Counted from the first letter of the stretch, positions 17,758-26,484 are shown. The stretch: DNA of 64,000 nucleotides from Absicoccus intestinalis (GCF_033971885.1 NZ_JALBUS010000006.1:1-64000), one strand, 5' to 3'. Notes: generated by a model from the letters alone, not told the origin. Translations and numbers: made by a program.

Positions 17758-17787
17758 ATTATAAAACTATATTAAAAAAATGGTCAA
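17758..17787 (-). promoter_or_regulatory. Promoter of aminotransferase-BCCT operon
   Basis: Minus strand: -35 TTGACC (17782-17787), 18-nt spacer, -10 TATAAT (17758-17763). Upstream lies ~110 bp of very AT-rich DNA (about 17790-17900), a plausible binding zone for the Lrp-type regulator encoded next door. Confidence 0.7.
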
Positions 17788-17901
17788 TGTGATATGGCCT
17801 TATTTTAAATATTCTTTTGTATTTTATTAATTATATTTTGTATATATCTATTTTATATTAATATTCTTCCGTTTTGTTTCATTTTTGTACATCATTTTTT
17901 C

Positions 17902-17941
17902 AACAAAAAAAAGAAAAGAGATTCAAAAACCTACTTTTCTT
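17902..17941 (-). terminator. Terminator after Lrp gene
   Basis: AAGAAAAG...CTTTTCTT stem starting at the stop codon, followed by eight T on the minus strand. Confidence 0.7.
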
Positions 17942-18386
17942 CTGCGAACTCCAAGCTTCGATTTTCAAACGACGTTAAAAATACGATATCCGTTTTGGTC
18001 TGCCCATATATTTGCAGATTCTGGATAAATGCATCCAATTGTTTCATGGAGTCATAGATCACTTCCAATAAATAAGCATAATCGCCTGTAATTGTATAAC
18101 TCGAAACCACATTGGTCTCTGACTCAATATAAGCTAAAAATTCGGATCGATATTTTGCCTGCAAGTTCACTTTGATGAAAGCTTTGATATTCATGCCCAA
18201 CTGTTCCATATTCAATTGCGCATGATAGCCTTCAATATAGCCTTCTTCTTCCAATCGTTTGATTCGAACCAATACGGCAGGTGAAGATAAAAAGACTTGT
18301 TGCGCAATTTCTTTGATCGAACTCCGAGCATCTTTTTGGAGAATATTCAATATTTTGCGATCGATCCCATCTAGATTTTTCGCCAT
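17931..18386 (-). CDS. Lrp/AsnC family transcriptional regulator
   Basis: 151 residues. N-terminal HTH (about 1-60): LDGIDRKILNILQKDARSSIKEIA, VFLSSPAVLVRIKRLEEEGYIEGY. The C-terminal RAM/ACT-like ligand domain (65-150) includes VVSSYTITGDYAYLLEV. Such proteins sense amino acids and form octamers. It is downstream of and 4 nt from the M20 gene, and divided by an AT-rich gap from the aminotransferase operon, its likely target. Confidence 0.93.
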   Translation of the reverse strand: MAKNLDGIDRKILNILQKDARSSIKEIAQQVFLSSPAVLVRIKRLEEEGYIEGYHAQLNMEQLGMNIKAFIKVNLQAKYRSEFLAYIESETNVVSSYTITGDYAYLLEVIYDSMKQLDAFIQNLQIYGQTKTDIVFLTSFENRSLEFAEEK

Positions 18387-18390
18387 GGTA

Positions 18391-19566
18391 TCACTTCCTA
18401 TTTACATATGCTTCGTGTTCATCTTGGATCTTTTGGAGTTGTTTTGGATGATCAGCTAGTGTAACCAGGATATGGACCATCACCAAGATCGCATTTTTCA
18501 TTCCAAAACGTCCGCCTTCTGCTTTCATATCTTGCGCAAATTCTTGGGAATATAAGGCATCGGCTTTGCCAATCGAGATCATGGGGCAAAATACCGGAAT
18601 GGATAAACTGACATTGCCCACATCAGTGGAATAGGTCAAAACGTGTTGCTTATCGGGTGTTAGGCCCAATTGGGTCATGATGTCAAAGACCATTTGTTCC
18701 ATGACCGCATTGGGAACGATTTCGGCATAGGTTGGGTTCAATTGTTCATTCATGAATTGGTTTTCCGTTGCGATGGCACAACCTCTGGCACAATTTTCTA
18801 CTCTTTCTTTGAGCTTTAAGATTTGTTGATAGCGATTGGCTCGCAAATAAACATAGGCACTGGCTTGTTCCGGAATCGCATTGGGGATCTTACCGCCTTC
18901 GGTAATGATGCCACTGATCTGACAGCCCGGTTCCAATTGGGGACGTAACATATCTAAGGCATGAAAAAACAATTGGACCCCATTCAAGGCGTTGATGCCT
19001 TCCCAAGGATTGATGGATACATGGGCACTTTTGCCATAATAATGAACATACAAATCACTGGCAGCCACGGTCTTAAAGCATGGATAATTATGCGGCCCCA
19101 TCTGGGTCAGGATCGCAAATGCATAGGAATCAAACATGCCTTTGGCCAACATCGCAATCTTGGCACCGCCTACTTCTTCATTGGGAGTGCCAATGAGTTC
19201 CACTTGAAAGGGAAAATCTTCATAGGCCGCTTCTAAGGCTAGCGCACAAACAATGGAAGCCGCACAACTGGCCGAATGACCGAGACTATGCCCCTGCTCT
19301 TCGATGGCATCATATTCACAGAGAATGGCTACTTTTGGTTTATTTTGATTTTGATCTGTCGCTCTACGAGCCCAAAAAGAATGTTTGATTCGCTTGATCG
19401 GAGAAGTGACTTGATACCCGTTTTCTTTCAATGTTTTTACTAAAAAAGCCACTGTCTTTTTTTCATTTCCAGAAGGTTCTGGATGTTCATTCATCCAATC
19501 GAGAATTTGGTATCCCAAAGGAAGATAGTCCGCAATGGCTTGATCGATGGATCTTCTCTCTTTCAA
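18391..19566 (-). CDS. M20 family amidohydrolase/peptidase
   Basis: 391 residues of the M20D-like group (AbgB/aminoacylase type). Metal-site regions: CEYDAIEEQGHSLGHSASC, GTPNEEVGG with the catalytic Glu pair, and a central dimerisation domain starting KSAHVSINPWEGINALNG. Probably hydrolyses an N-acylated amino acid or dipeptide. The start is a TTG at 19564-19566 preceded by GGAAGGGACTCAAA. Together with Lrp and the aminotransferase operon it could release the amino acid that the operon then degrades (inference). Confidence 0.88.
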   Translation of the reverse strand: MKERRSIDQAIADYLPLGYQILDWMNEHPEPSGNEKKTVAFLVKTLKENGYQVTSPIKRIKHSFWARRATDQNQNKPKVAILCEYDAIEEQGHSLGHSASCAASIVCALALEAAYEDFPFQVELIGTPNEEVGGAKIAMLAKGMFDSYAFAILTQMGPHNYPCFKTVAASDLYVHYYGKSAHVSINPWEGINALNGVQLFFHALDMLRPQLEPGCQISGIITEGGKIPNAIPEQASAYVYLRANRYQQILKLKERVENCARGCAIATENQFMNEQLNPTYAEIVPNAVMEQMVFDIMTQLGLTPDKQHVLTYSTDVGNVSLSIPVFCPMISIGKADALYSQEFAQDMKAEGGRFGMKNAILVMVHILVTLADHPKQLQKIQDEHEAYVNRK

Positions 19567-19662
19567 TTTGAGTCCCTTCCTTTATGTCCAAAATTCTAAC
19601 ACGGGTTTTTTTGATTTTGAAGTAAAAGATGCCTTTTGCTCTGCATATCGTTGGAATCATGG

Positions 19663-19668
19663 TAGAAT
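19663..19668 (+). promoter_or_regulatory. -10 box 6 nt before TetR start
   Basis: TGGTAGAAT (extended -10, hexamer TAGAAT at 19663-19668) lies 6 nt before ATG 19675. No Shine-Dalgarno is present, so a leaderless transcript is predicted. Confidence 0.45.
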
Positions 19669-19674
19669 ACGGAT

Positions 19675-20226
19675 ATGTCCGAATCCATGAAATTACGGCT
19701 TGCATATGCCATGAATCAATGCATGAAAAAAGCAAGTGTTGAAAATATCACCATCAAAGAAATTTGTTTTGCGGCGCAGTGTTCCCGTCAAACGTTTTAT
19801 CGTTGTTTCAAAGACAAATATGATCTGATCAATTGGTATTTTGATCGTATTCTTCATATTTCCTTTGATCGCATGGGACAAGGAAGAACCATTCACGATG
19901 GTTTATTGAAAAAATTCCAATATATTCAAGAAGAACATTTATTCTTTTATGCTGCCTTTTCCATGGACACCCAAAATAATTTACGCCAACATGATTTTGA
20001 GATGATCTATGCGTTTTACATCGATTTGATCACCAAGAAGAAAAACTATCCATTGGATGCCAAAATGATGGATATTTTAGAAATCTATTGTTTTGGGTCG
20101 GTCTATCGCACGGTCAAATGGGTCTTACATGGCACAAAAGAATCACCCGAAGAATTGGTGGATATTCTCATTCAAGCGATGCCACAAGATTTATCGGCTT
20201 TGTATAAACAATTAGAAATCTATTAG
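19675..20226 (+). CDS. TetR/AcrR family regulator
   Basis: 183 residues. HTH at about 18-50: ASVENITIKEICFAAQCSRQ, then TFYRCFKDKYDLINWYF. The C-terminal part (TetR_C_8-like) is the type seen in DhaS activators, which are one-ligand regulators of dihydroxyacetone or alcohol metabolism genes. It is directly upstream of an iron-containing alcohol dehydrogenase with a terminator and a possible operator between them, so it probably controls that gene. Confidence 0.88.
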   Translation: MSESMKLRLAYAMNQCMKKASVENITIKEICFAAQCSRQTFYRCFKDKYDLINWYFDRILHISFDRMGQGRTIHDGLLKKFQYIQEEHLFFYAAFSMDTQNNLRQHDFEMIYAFYIDLITKKKNYPLDAKMMDILEIYCFGSVYRTVKWVLHGTKESPEELVDILIQAMPQDLSALYKQLEIY

Positions 20227-20232
20227 TGATAC

Positions 20233-20267
20233 AGGTTACATTTTCGATGAAATGTAACTTGTTTTTT
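20233..20267 (+). terminator. Terminator after TetR gene
   Basis: GTTACATTT / AAATGTAAC (20235-20243 / 20250-20258) followed by TTGTTTTTT. Confidence 0.8.
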
Positions 20268-20276
20268 ATTTCACAA

Positions 20277-20294
20277 ATCTATTATTGTATAGAT
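20277..20294 (+). promoter_or_regulatory. Inverted repeat in fucO promoter region (possible TetR operator)
   Basis: ATCTAT-N6-ATAGAT, 18 bp, overlaps a TATAGA -10-like box ~25 nt before the alcohol dehydrogenase start. It is placed where a TetR protein would block polymerase. Confidence 0.4.
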
Positions 20295-20317
20295 AGAAAT
20301 ACAAAGGAGAATCATTT

Positions 20318-21463
20318 ATGGCAAACAGAATTTCATTAAATCCAACTTCTTATCATGGAAAAGGAGCTATTCAAGAAATCATCACGGAAATCCAAGCCCA
20401 TGGATTCACGAAAGCTTTTGTCGCCAGTGATCCCGACTTGGTTCAATTTGGTGTAACGGCCAAGGTGACGGATTTATTGGATAGCGCCAACATTCCCTAT
20501 GTACTTTATAGTAATATCAAGCCCAATCCAACCATTGAAAATGTAACTTCCGGTGTCGAAGCCTTTAAACAAAGTGGCGCCGACTGCATCGTTGCGATTG
20601 GTGGTGGTTCTTCCATGGATACATCCAAAGCCATTGGTATCATCATTGCGAATCCTGAATTTGAAGATGTTCGTTCTTTGGAAGGTGTAGCACCCACGAA
20701 AAATCCATGTGTGCCGATCCTAGCTGTTCCAACCACAGCGGGTACCGCTGCTGAAGTAACGATCAACTATGTCATTACGGATGTGGAAAAAGAAAGAAAA
20801 TTCGTATGTGTCGACCCACATGATATGCCTATTGTTGCGATCGTGGATCCCGATATGATGGCTTCGATGCCAAAGGGATTAACCGCAGCAACCGGTATGG
20901 ATGCCCTGACGCATGCGATTGAAGGATATACCACAAAAGGGGCTTGGGAAATGACTGATATGTTTCATTTGGAAGCCATTCGTTTAATTGCTGAAAATCT
21001 AAGAGCGGCTGTTGAAAATGATCCAAAGGGTCGTGAAGGCATGGCACTGGGTCAATACATTGCCGGTATGGGATTTTCCAATGTTGGTTTAGGCATCGAT
21101 CATTCGATGGCTCATACCTTAAGTGCGCATTATGATACGCCACATGGTGTGGCTTGTGCCTCTTTATTACCAATTTCTATGGAATTTAATCGCGATCATA
21201 CGGGTGAAAAATATCGTGAGATTGCTCGTGCCATGGGCGTTGAAGGGGTCGATGCCATGAGTCAAGAAGAATATCGTGATGCAGCCATTGAAGCGGTCAA
21301 ACAATTAAGTCATGATGTAGGCATCAATCCGAAAAACGATCGCATCAAAGAAGAAGATCTGGATCAATTAGCTATTGATGCTTTGAATGATGCTTGTTAT
21401 CCTGGAAACCCAAGAGAAGCTACCAAAGAACAAGTCATTGAGATGTTTAGACAATTGATGTAA
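20318..21463 (+). CDS. fucO: Iron-containing alcohol dehydrogenase (lactaldehyde reductase type)
   Basis: 381 residues, group III (Fe2+) alcohol dehydrogenase. Motifs: IGGGSSMDTSKAIGI (NAD site), VPTTAGTAAEVT, TGMDALTHAIEGY and GIDHSMAHTLSAHYDTPHG, the last with the metal-binding His residues. High similarity in style to FucO, which reduces L-lactaldehyde to 1,2-propanediol, but the actual aldehyde is not certain. The start follows AAAGGAGAATCATTT. It is controlled probably by the upstream TetR. Confidence 0.9.
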   Translation: MANRISLNPTSYHGKGAIQEIITEIQAHGFTKAFVASDPDLVQFGVTAKVTDLLDSANIPYVLYSNIKPNPTIENVTSGVEAFKQSGADCIVAIGGGSSMDTSKAIGIIIANPEFEDVRSLEGVAPTKNPCVPILAVPTTAGTAAEVTINYVITDVEKERKFVCVDPHDMPIVAIVDPDMMASMPKGLTAATGMDALTHAIEGYTTKGAWEMTDMFHLEAIRLIAENLRAAVENDPKGREGMALGQYIAGMGFSNVGLGIDHSMAHTLSAHYDTPHGVACASLLPISMEFNRDHTGEKYREIARAMGVEGVDAMSQEEYRDAAIEAVKQLSHDVGINPKNDRIKEEDLDQLAIDALNDACYPGNPREATKEQVIEMFRQLM

Positions 21464-21492
21464 AGTGCAGAGAAATCTGTGCTTTTCTTTTC
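21464..21492 (+). terminator. Terminator after fucO
   Basis: AGTGCAGA / TCTGTGCT stem with two G-T wobbles, then TTTTCTTTT. Confidence 0.6.
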
Positions 21493-21541
21493 GGTTGACA
21501 AATATCTATTTTCTTCTATTCTTTAAGGAAAGGAGAAAATC

Positions 21542-21796
21542 ATGAAACATTATACATATAAACCACAAGGAACTTGTTCCACCCAAATTGAATTTGATTT
21601 GGATGGACATACCCTACACAACGTACACTTCACCAATGGCTGTCCCGGTAACTTGCTAGCCATTTCCAAACTATTGGAAGGTGCCGATGCCCAAAAAACT
21701 GTTGATATTTTAAAAGGAAATACATGTGGCATGAAAAATACATCGTGTGCCGATCAATTAGCCAAAGGGATTGCCGCAGCATTACAGAGTGAATAA
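21542..21796 (+). CDS. TSCPD domain protein (TIGR03905 type)
   Basis: 84 residues. It has the Cys pattern of TSCPD domains: GTCSTQIEFDLDG, NGCPGNLLAISKLLEG, and GNTCGMKNTSCADQLAKGI. Related to the C-terminal domain of B12-dependent ribonucleotide reductases, but here a free-standing protein of unknown function, possibly metal binding. Strong ribosome site AAGGAGAAAATC. It is followed by a GNAT gene after one base. Confidence 0.88.
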   Translation: MKHYTYKPQGTCSTQIEFDLDGHTLHNVHFTNGCPGNLLAISKLLEGADAQKTVDILKGNTCGMKNTSCADQLAKGIAAALQSE

Positions 21797-21797
21797 T

Positions 21798-22364
21798 ATG
21801 ATCATTCGTAACGCAACTTTGGAAGATGCCCCCCGTCTGGTTGAGATTTATGATTATTATGTCCAACAGACGGCCATTACTTTTGAATATCAGACACCAT
21901 CCGTTATTGCTTTTCAACAACGTATGAAAAAGACCATGGAAATGTATCCCTATCTGGTGATCGTAGATAACAATACGATCATGGGATATGCGTATGCCGG
22001 TCATTTAAATGTACGAGAAGCCTATGATTGGTCTTGTGAAATGACCATTTATTTAGATCCTAGTGCTCGTAAAAAGGGATATGGAAAAAAGCTCTATTTT
22101 GCTTTAGAAGAAGCCTGTAAAAAAATGGGAATCACCAATTTCTATGCGTGTATTGGCTATCCGCAAAAAGACGATGCCTATCTAACGAAAAACAGTGCCC
22201 AATTTCATGCACACCTAGGCTATAAAGAGAATGGCTATTTTCATCATTGTGGATATAAATTTCATCGATGGTATGACATGATCTGGATGGAAAAAATCGT
22301 AGATGTGGTAGAACATCCAAAACCCATCATTCCCTACCCCAATATAAAAGAGACAAACCGTTAA
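21798..22364 (+). CDS. GNAT N-acetyltransferase (phosphinothricin acetyltransferase-like)
   Basis: 188 residues with a clear GNAT fold: MIIRNATLEDAPRLVEIYDYYV, beta4 GYAYAGHL, acetyl-CoA loop ARKKGYGKKLYFALEEACKK, and LGYKENGYFHHCGYKFHRWYDMIWM. The last segment is typical of the Pat/MnaT subgroup, which acetylates methionine sulfone, sulfoximine and related amino acids. It begins 1 nt after the TSCPD gene. Its stop overlaps the opposite PAP2 stop inside a shared terminator. Confidence 0.88.
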   Translation: MIIRNATLEDAPRLVEIYDYYVQQTAITFEYQTPSVIAFQQRMKKTMEMYPYLVIVDNNTIMGYAYAGHLNVREAYDWSCEMTIYLDPSARKKGYGKKLYFALEEACKKMGITNFYACIGYPQKDDAYLTKNSAQFHAHLGYKENGYFHHCGYKFHRWYDMIWMEKIVDVVEHPKPIIPYPNIKETNR

Positions 22365-22378
22365 TTGGTTTGTCTTTT
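22348..22378. terminator. Bidirectional terminator
   Basis: GACAAACCGTTAATTGGTTTGTC flanked by A-run and T-run, serving the GNAT gene (plus) and the PAP2 gene (minus). Both stop codons lie in the loop. Confidence 0.8.
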
Positions 22379-22876
22379 TGATTGATAAATTTTAACACCT
22401 AAGATTCCACAGCCGATGCCAATCAAAATACCAGCTAAGACGTCGGTCGGAAAATGCACATATAAATACAATCTTGAGAAGGCAATCAGTATCGCAAAAA
22501 TTCCAATGATTTGCCATCCTTTGAATTTGTTGAGATAGAACACGCTCGCAATCGTAAAGGCCATGGCCGTGTGTCCCGAAGGAAAGGAAGAATGATCTCC
22601 CACTTCTGGAATCAATAAGTGGACATTCGGATTGACCATATATGGACGTGGCCGCGCAAAGAAATGTTTTAACACCAAGTTACAACCAATCAAATCAATG
22701 ATCAACGCAAGGGTACACATAATACCAATTTTTCGTGTTTTGGGATTGATTAATAATACCAACGTCAATCCAAACCAAATCAAACCATGATTTCCTAATT
22801 TTGTGATGCCAATCATACAAGCATCTAACCAAGAGGTATGTATATTTTGAATCGCATTTAAAATTTGTATTTCCAT
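22361..22876 (-). CDS. PAP2 family phosphatase
   Basis: 171-residue membrane protein with about five helices. The three-part acid phosphatase signature is present: KHFFARPRP, PSGHTAMAF and SRLYLYVHFPTDVLAG. Probably dephosphorylates undecaprenyl pyrophosphate or phosphatidic acid at the membrane. It starts 2 nt after the AGCS gene stop and ends in the bidirectional terminator, closing a five-gene minus-strand run. Confidence 0.92.
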   Translation of the reverse strand: MEIQILNAIQNIHTSWLDACMIGITKLGNHGLIWFGLTLVLLINPKTRKIGIMCTLALIIDLIGCNLVLKHFFARPRPYMVNPNVHLLIPEVGDHSSFPSGHTAMAFTIASVFYLNKFKGWQIIGIFAILIAFSRLYLYVHFPTDVLAGILIGIGCGILGVKIYQSKRQTN

Positions 22877-22877
22877 A

Positions 22878-24260
22878 TTATTCCTTAAAATATTCCTTGG
22901 CGAGTGAAATCACTTTATTTGACAATAAGAACAGAGCAATTAAGTTCGGGATGATCATAAAACCATTAAAGGTTTCGGCAATATCCCAAAGTAAACCTAA
23001 GTTGACAGTTGCACCTAATATCGAAACCAATGAATAAATCACCAAGAAGGGTTTGACCCACTTTTCACTGCCAATAAATTCCACACAACGAGACCCATAC
23101 AGTCCCCAACCAATCGTGGTTGAAAACGCAAAACAACACAACGCAACGGCCGTAAAGATTGATACCCAATGGCCATAAACGGAAACAAAACCTGCAATGG
23201 TCAATTCGGCACCGGCTGGTGCCCCATAGGTAATGGCTTCATTACCTAATAGAATAACCAATGCCGTCAAAGTACAAATAACGATCGTATCGACAAAGAC
23301 TTCAAAGATTCCAAACAAGCCTTGACGAACGGGTTCGTCCGTATCGGCACAAGCATGCGCAATACTCCCCGTACCTAAGCCAGCTTCATTGGAGAAGATC
23401 CCGCGGGATACGCCTTTTCGTAAGCCAATCATCATCGAACCAATGGTTCCCCCGGTCACAGCTTGGGGATTGAAAGCACCCACAATAATGGAAGCCAATA
23501 CATGTGGCACGCGATCGATATGAATCAGTATCACACCCAGTCCCAACACAATATATAAAATAGCCATGAACGGCACCAATCGTTCGGATACCCGTCCAAT
23601 TCGTTTGATACCACCTAGTAAGACAACAGCCACCAATCCCATAATGATGATACCTAAAATCAAATTAATGGATGATAGTTGACTTTCTTGTACCGCATGC
23701 ATATTCAATAAAGCTTCATTGATGGCAGCAACGATCGTATTAACCTGGGTCGCATTTCCGGTCCCAAATACGGTTAATATACCTAAGATGGAATAGGCAT
23801 AAGCTAAAAAGAGCCATTTATGCGATAGGCCATTTTTAATGTAGTACATGGGACCTCCCACATATTCGCCATCTTTACTTTTTTCACGATACCGAACCGC
23901 CAAGGTGACTTCCGCAAATTTGGTACACATGCCTAAAAAGGCAGAGCACCACATCCAGAAGACGGCACCGGGTCCACCAATTGCCACGGCTCCGGCCACA
24001 CCGGCAATATTTCCAGTACCGACTGTACCGGCCAGTGCTGTACAAACGGCTTGAAAAGGAGAGATCGAACCTTTTTGGGCTTTTTTTCGATCAAAGACCT
24101 TCCCAATCGTATTTTTCATGGCATCCGAAAACTTACGTACTTGTAGAAAGCGCGTACGAATCGTCAATAAGAGACCCACACCAATGATTGCCACCATCGC
24201 GGGAATTCCCCAGATAAACGTATTCAACGCTTGATTGATTTGTATAATTGTTTGTATCAT
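22878..24260 (-). CDS. AGCS family amino acid:Na+ symporter
   Basis: 460 residues, 10-11 helices, with the family signature in GTVGTGNIAGVAGAVAIGGPGAVFWMW (split over TM3) and FSNEAGLGTGSIAHACAD. Imports alanine or glycine with Na+. The start follows AGGGGTATAAC. It is downstream of kptA by 35 nt and upstream of PAP2. Confidence 0.94.
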   Translation of the reverse strand: MIQTIIQINQALNTFIWGIPAMVAIIGVGLLLTIRTRFLQVRKFSDAMKNTIGKVFDRKKAQKGSISPFQAVCTALAGTVGTGNIAGVAGAVAIGGPGAVFWMWCSAFLGMCTKFAEVTLAVRYREKSKDGEYVGGPMYYIKNGLSHKWLFLAYAYSILGILTVFGTGNATQVNTIVAAINEALLNMHAVQESQLSSINLILGIIIMGLVAVVLLGGIKRIGRVSERLVPFMAILYIVLGLGVILIHIDRVPHVLASIIVGAFNPQAVTGGTIGSMMIGLRKGVSRGIFSNEAGLGTGSIAHACADTDEPVRQGLFGIFEVFVDTIVICTLTALVILLGNEAITYGAPAGAELTIAGFVSVYGHWVSIFTAVALCCFAFSTTIGWGLYGSRCVEFIGSEKWVKPFLVIYSLVSILGATVNLGLLWDIAETFNGFMIIPNLIALFLLSNKVISLAKEYFKE

Positions 24261-24295
24261 GTTATACCCCTAAAACGTAGCGCTACCATCATACA

Positions 24296-24841
24296 CTATT
24301 TCGAAATCTTTTCCAAATATTTGACAGGCACTTGTTTCGTTAGCCAGATGCCATTGGGTGATTGATAGAAACAATAGCCATCTTGGATCATTCTTTGCGT
24401 ATCGATTTGATAAATAACGGGTTTTCCATGACGAGATGCCACCTTTATAGCCGTGGGAATATCGTTGGAAAGATGCACATATAAACGTTCCATCGGCAAT
24501 AATCCTTGTTTCGAAATGGAAGCCACGGATTTTTGGGCAGTCCCATGATACAAGATTTTTGGTGGAATACCGGCTTCCAATTCCAAATCAATAGGAAGAG
24601 AATGACCATAATTGGCTCGAATCTTGGTATGGTCTGCATTGAAGCTATATCTTCCTTTTTCATCACTTGCCACAATATCTTCTAACATGGGCATGGTGAT
24701 AAAGCGATAGCTATCAGCATTGATCCCAGCCAATAAATCATGGACATTGGCCCATCCATGCGCATCCAAGGAAATACCAATAACTTCGGGATGATGACGC
24801 AAGATCAAAGAAATAAATTTACTCATTTTGGTTTTATTCAT
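24296..24841 (-). CDS. kptA: RNA 2'-phosphotransferase (Tpt1/KptA family)
   Basis: 181 residues. Family features: SKFISLILRHHPEVIGISLDAHGWA at the start (Arg-His-His core), ANYGHSLP, LYHGTAQKSVASISKQGL and VHLSNDI. Tpt1 removes a 2'-phosphate from spliced tRNA in eukaryotes using NAD+, giving ADP-ribose 1'',2''-cyclic phosphate. Bacteria lack that splicing step, and the natural bacterial substrate is unsettled. Its ATG overlaps the stop of the hydroxyacid dehydrogenase by 4 nt. Confidence 0.93.
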   Translation of the reverse strand: MNKTKMSKFISLILRHHPEVIGISLDAHGWANVHDLLAGINADSYRFITMPMLEDIVASDEKGRYSFNADHTKIRANYGHSLPIDLELEAGIPPKILYHGTAQKSVASISKQGLLPMERLYVHLSNDIPTAIKVASRHGKPVIYQIDTQRMIQDGYCFYQSPNGIWLTKQVPVKYLEKISK

Positions 24842-25782
24842 ATGACTTGATACTTCCTATTCAATTTATTTTGTTGCCAATCCACGATATTTTGTGCGGA
24901 TTGTTGATTCATAGCTTGAAAGTTTTCGGTTGTGAATGGAGCTACATGTGGCGTCAATATCGCATTATCACAATCGATAAAAGGTGAGTCCGTACATGGT
25001 TCATGATCAAATACATCGATGGCAGCCCCACGAATTTGATGTAACATCAATGCAGCTTTTAAAGCTTGCGTATCCACAATGGAAGCCCGGGCAATATTGA
25101 TTAATACACTTTCTGGTTTCATCTTTGCAAGTTCTTCCTTGCCAATCATGCCTTTGGTTTGATTGGTCAATGGCACATTAATGGAAATATAATCACTGCT
25201 AGATAGTAAAGTATCCAAATCGACATACTGCACATGATACATATTGTCCCATTCTTTATGGGGATGGCGGCAATAATAGACAATATCCATCCCAAATGGA
25301 TAGGCTCTTTTCGCAATTTCTTTACCTATGCCCCCAAAACCAATCAATCCTAAGCGTCGATTCTTAGCACCCATGCTTCTTTGTCGATGCCATAGGCCTT
25401 GATGCATTTCTTTATTTTCTTGATTGATATTTCGCGCAAAATACAATAAAAAGGCCAAGGCATGTTCTGCCACGGCGGCTTCAACCAGTCCGGTAGTTCG
25501 TAATACGGCAATGTTGCGTTTCTGACAGGCAGATACATCAATATTATCGTAGCCAATGCCTCGTCGTGAAATCACTTGTAGATGGGAACAGGCATCCATG
25601 ATCTTCGCATTGATGGGTTCAGGTCCACAAATAACAGCTTGGGCATCTTGGATGCATTCGATCATTTGATTTGGATCCGCGCCTGAACCTAGATTCAAAT
25701 AGGAATAATCAACAATTTCATTGCCTTTCAATACTTGTTTGGCTTTTTCATCAAAATTTCGTCCTGTGATCACAATTTTCAT
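24838..25782 (-). CDS. 2-hydroxyacid dehydrogenase (NAD-binding)
   Basis: 314 residues. Motifs: VISRRGIGYDNIDV, GLIGFGGIGKEIAKRA (NAD loop), NIARASIVDT (the catalytic Arg), and TPHVAPFTTEN with the catalytic His. The group resembles phosphoglycerate/hydroxypyruvate-type dehydrogenases. The start at 25782 follows GGAGATAAAC; an upstream extension overlaps the preceding gene. The substrate is unknown. Confidence 0.9.
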   Translation of the reverse strand: MKIVITGRNFDEKAKQVLKGNEIVDYSYLNLGSGADPNQMIECIQDAQAVICGPEPINAKIMDACSHLQVISRRGIGYDNIDVSACQKRNIAVLRTTGLVEAAVAEHALAFLLYFARNINQENKEMHQGLWHRQRSMGAKNRRLGLIGFGGIGKEIAKRAYPFGMDIVYYCRHPHKEWDNMYHVQYVDLDTLLSSSDYISINVPLTNQTKGMIGKEELAKMKPESVLINIARASIVDTQALKAALMLHQIRGAAIDVFDHEPCTDSPFIDCDNAILTPHVAPFTTENFQAMNQQSAQNIVDWQQNKLNRKYQVI

Positions 25783-25784
25783 GT

Positions 25785-26390
25785 TTATCTCCGAACGATA
25801 GCTTGCACCGGACAAATTGGTTCGCATTGCCCACAATGCAGACAACGATTTTGATCAATTTGAGCGGGCGCCATCGTACAATCGATGCATTTTTGAGGAC
25901 ACACTTCTAAACATTTACCACATTGGATACAAGCCGATGTAATGAAATATCCACTGGGTTTGATTGAACCATCCCCCAATGTAAATGAATCTCTAGTCAC
26001 ATGAGATGGATTACTAATATCAAAATATTGCCCAGCTCCTTTATCCAAAATAAACACTTGTAAGATGTTTCGCGTACCTTCTGGATAGATTTTTTGCATA
26101 TAGGTATTCTTTTCAAAGATTTCTTCTAGTTTTTCATGGCCAATATTCCGGACATGACCCGATAATGAAATGGATTTCTTCTCTTTGATCCCAGAAAGAC
26201 TGATATATTTTTGATCCATCAATTGCTCATAAAAAGCTTTTCCTTTGGCGGTTAAAAAATAGACACCTTTTTCATCATACAACATCATATCGATTACCCG
26301 TGTGATAGGATGTCCATTCTCATCGATGGTTGCGACCACACAGGAGTGTATGTCTTCCACTAATATTCTTAAATAGTCTTTTGTTTCCAT
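25785..26390 (-). CDS. PNPOx-like flavin protein fused to 2x[4Fe-4S] ferredoxin
   Basis: 201 residues. Residues ~1-135 form a pyridoxamine 5'-phosphate oxidase-like split barrel (CVVATIDENGHPITRVID, FLTAKGKAFYEQL). Residues ~150-200 hold two ferredoxin clusters: CIQCGKCLEVCPQKC and CLHCGQCEPICP. Probably an electron-transfer flavoprotein in the cytosol. First gene of the minus-strand run with dehydrogenase, kptA, AGCS and PAP2. A TATAAT box lies at 26419-26424 and the ribosome site is GAGAGGGACCCT. Confidence 0.9.
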   Translation of the reverse strand: METKDYLRILVEDIHSCVVATIDENGHPITRVIDMMLYDEKGVYFLTAKGKAFYEQLMDQKYISLSGIKEKKSISLSGHVRNIGHEKLEEIFEKNTYMQKIYPEGTRNILQVFILDKGAGQYFDISNPSHVTRDSFTLGDGSIKPSGYFITSACIQCGKCLEVCPQKCIDCTMAPAQIDQNRCLHCGQCEPICPVQAIVRR

Positions 26391-26467
26391 AGGGTCCCTC
26401 TCTTTGTTTTACTATATTATTATACATGGAAACGGGTACGTTGCGTTTTTGATTCCATTTGATTGGC

Positions 26468-26484
26468 GTACAATATGTTGTACA
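26468..26484. promoter_or_regulatory. Palindrome upstream of yefM (likely YefM operator)
   Basis: GTACAA-TATG-TTGTAC at 26468-26483, containing TGTACA, the core known for YefM-YoeB autoregulation in E. coli. A TACATT -10-like box overlaps the right arm, ~35 nt before the yefM start. Confidence 0.65.
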
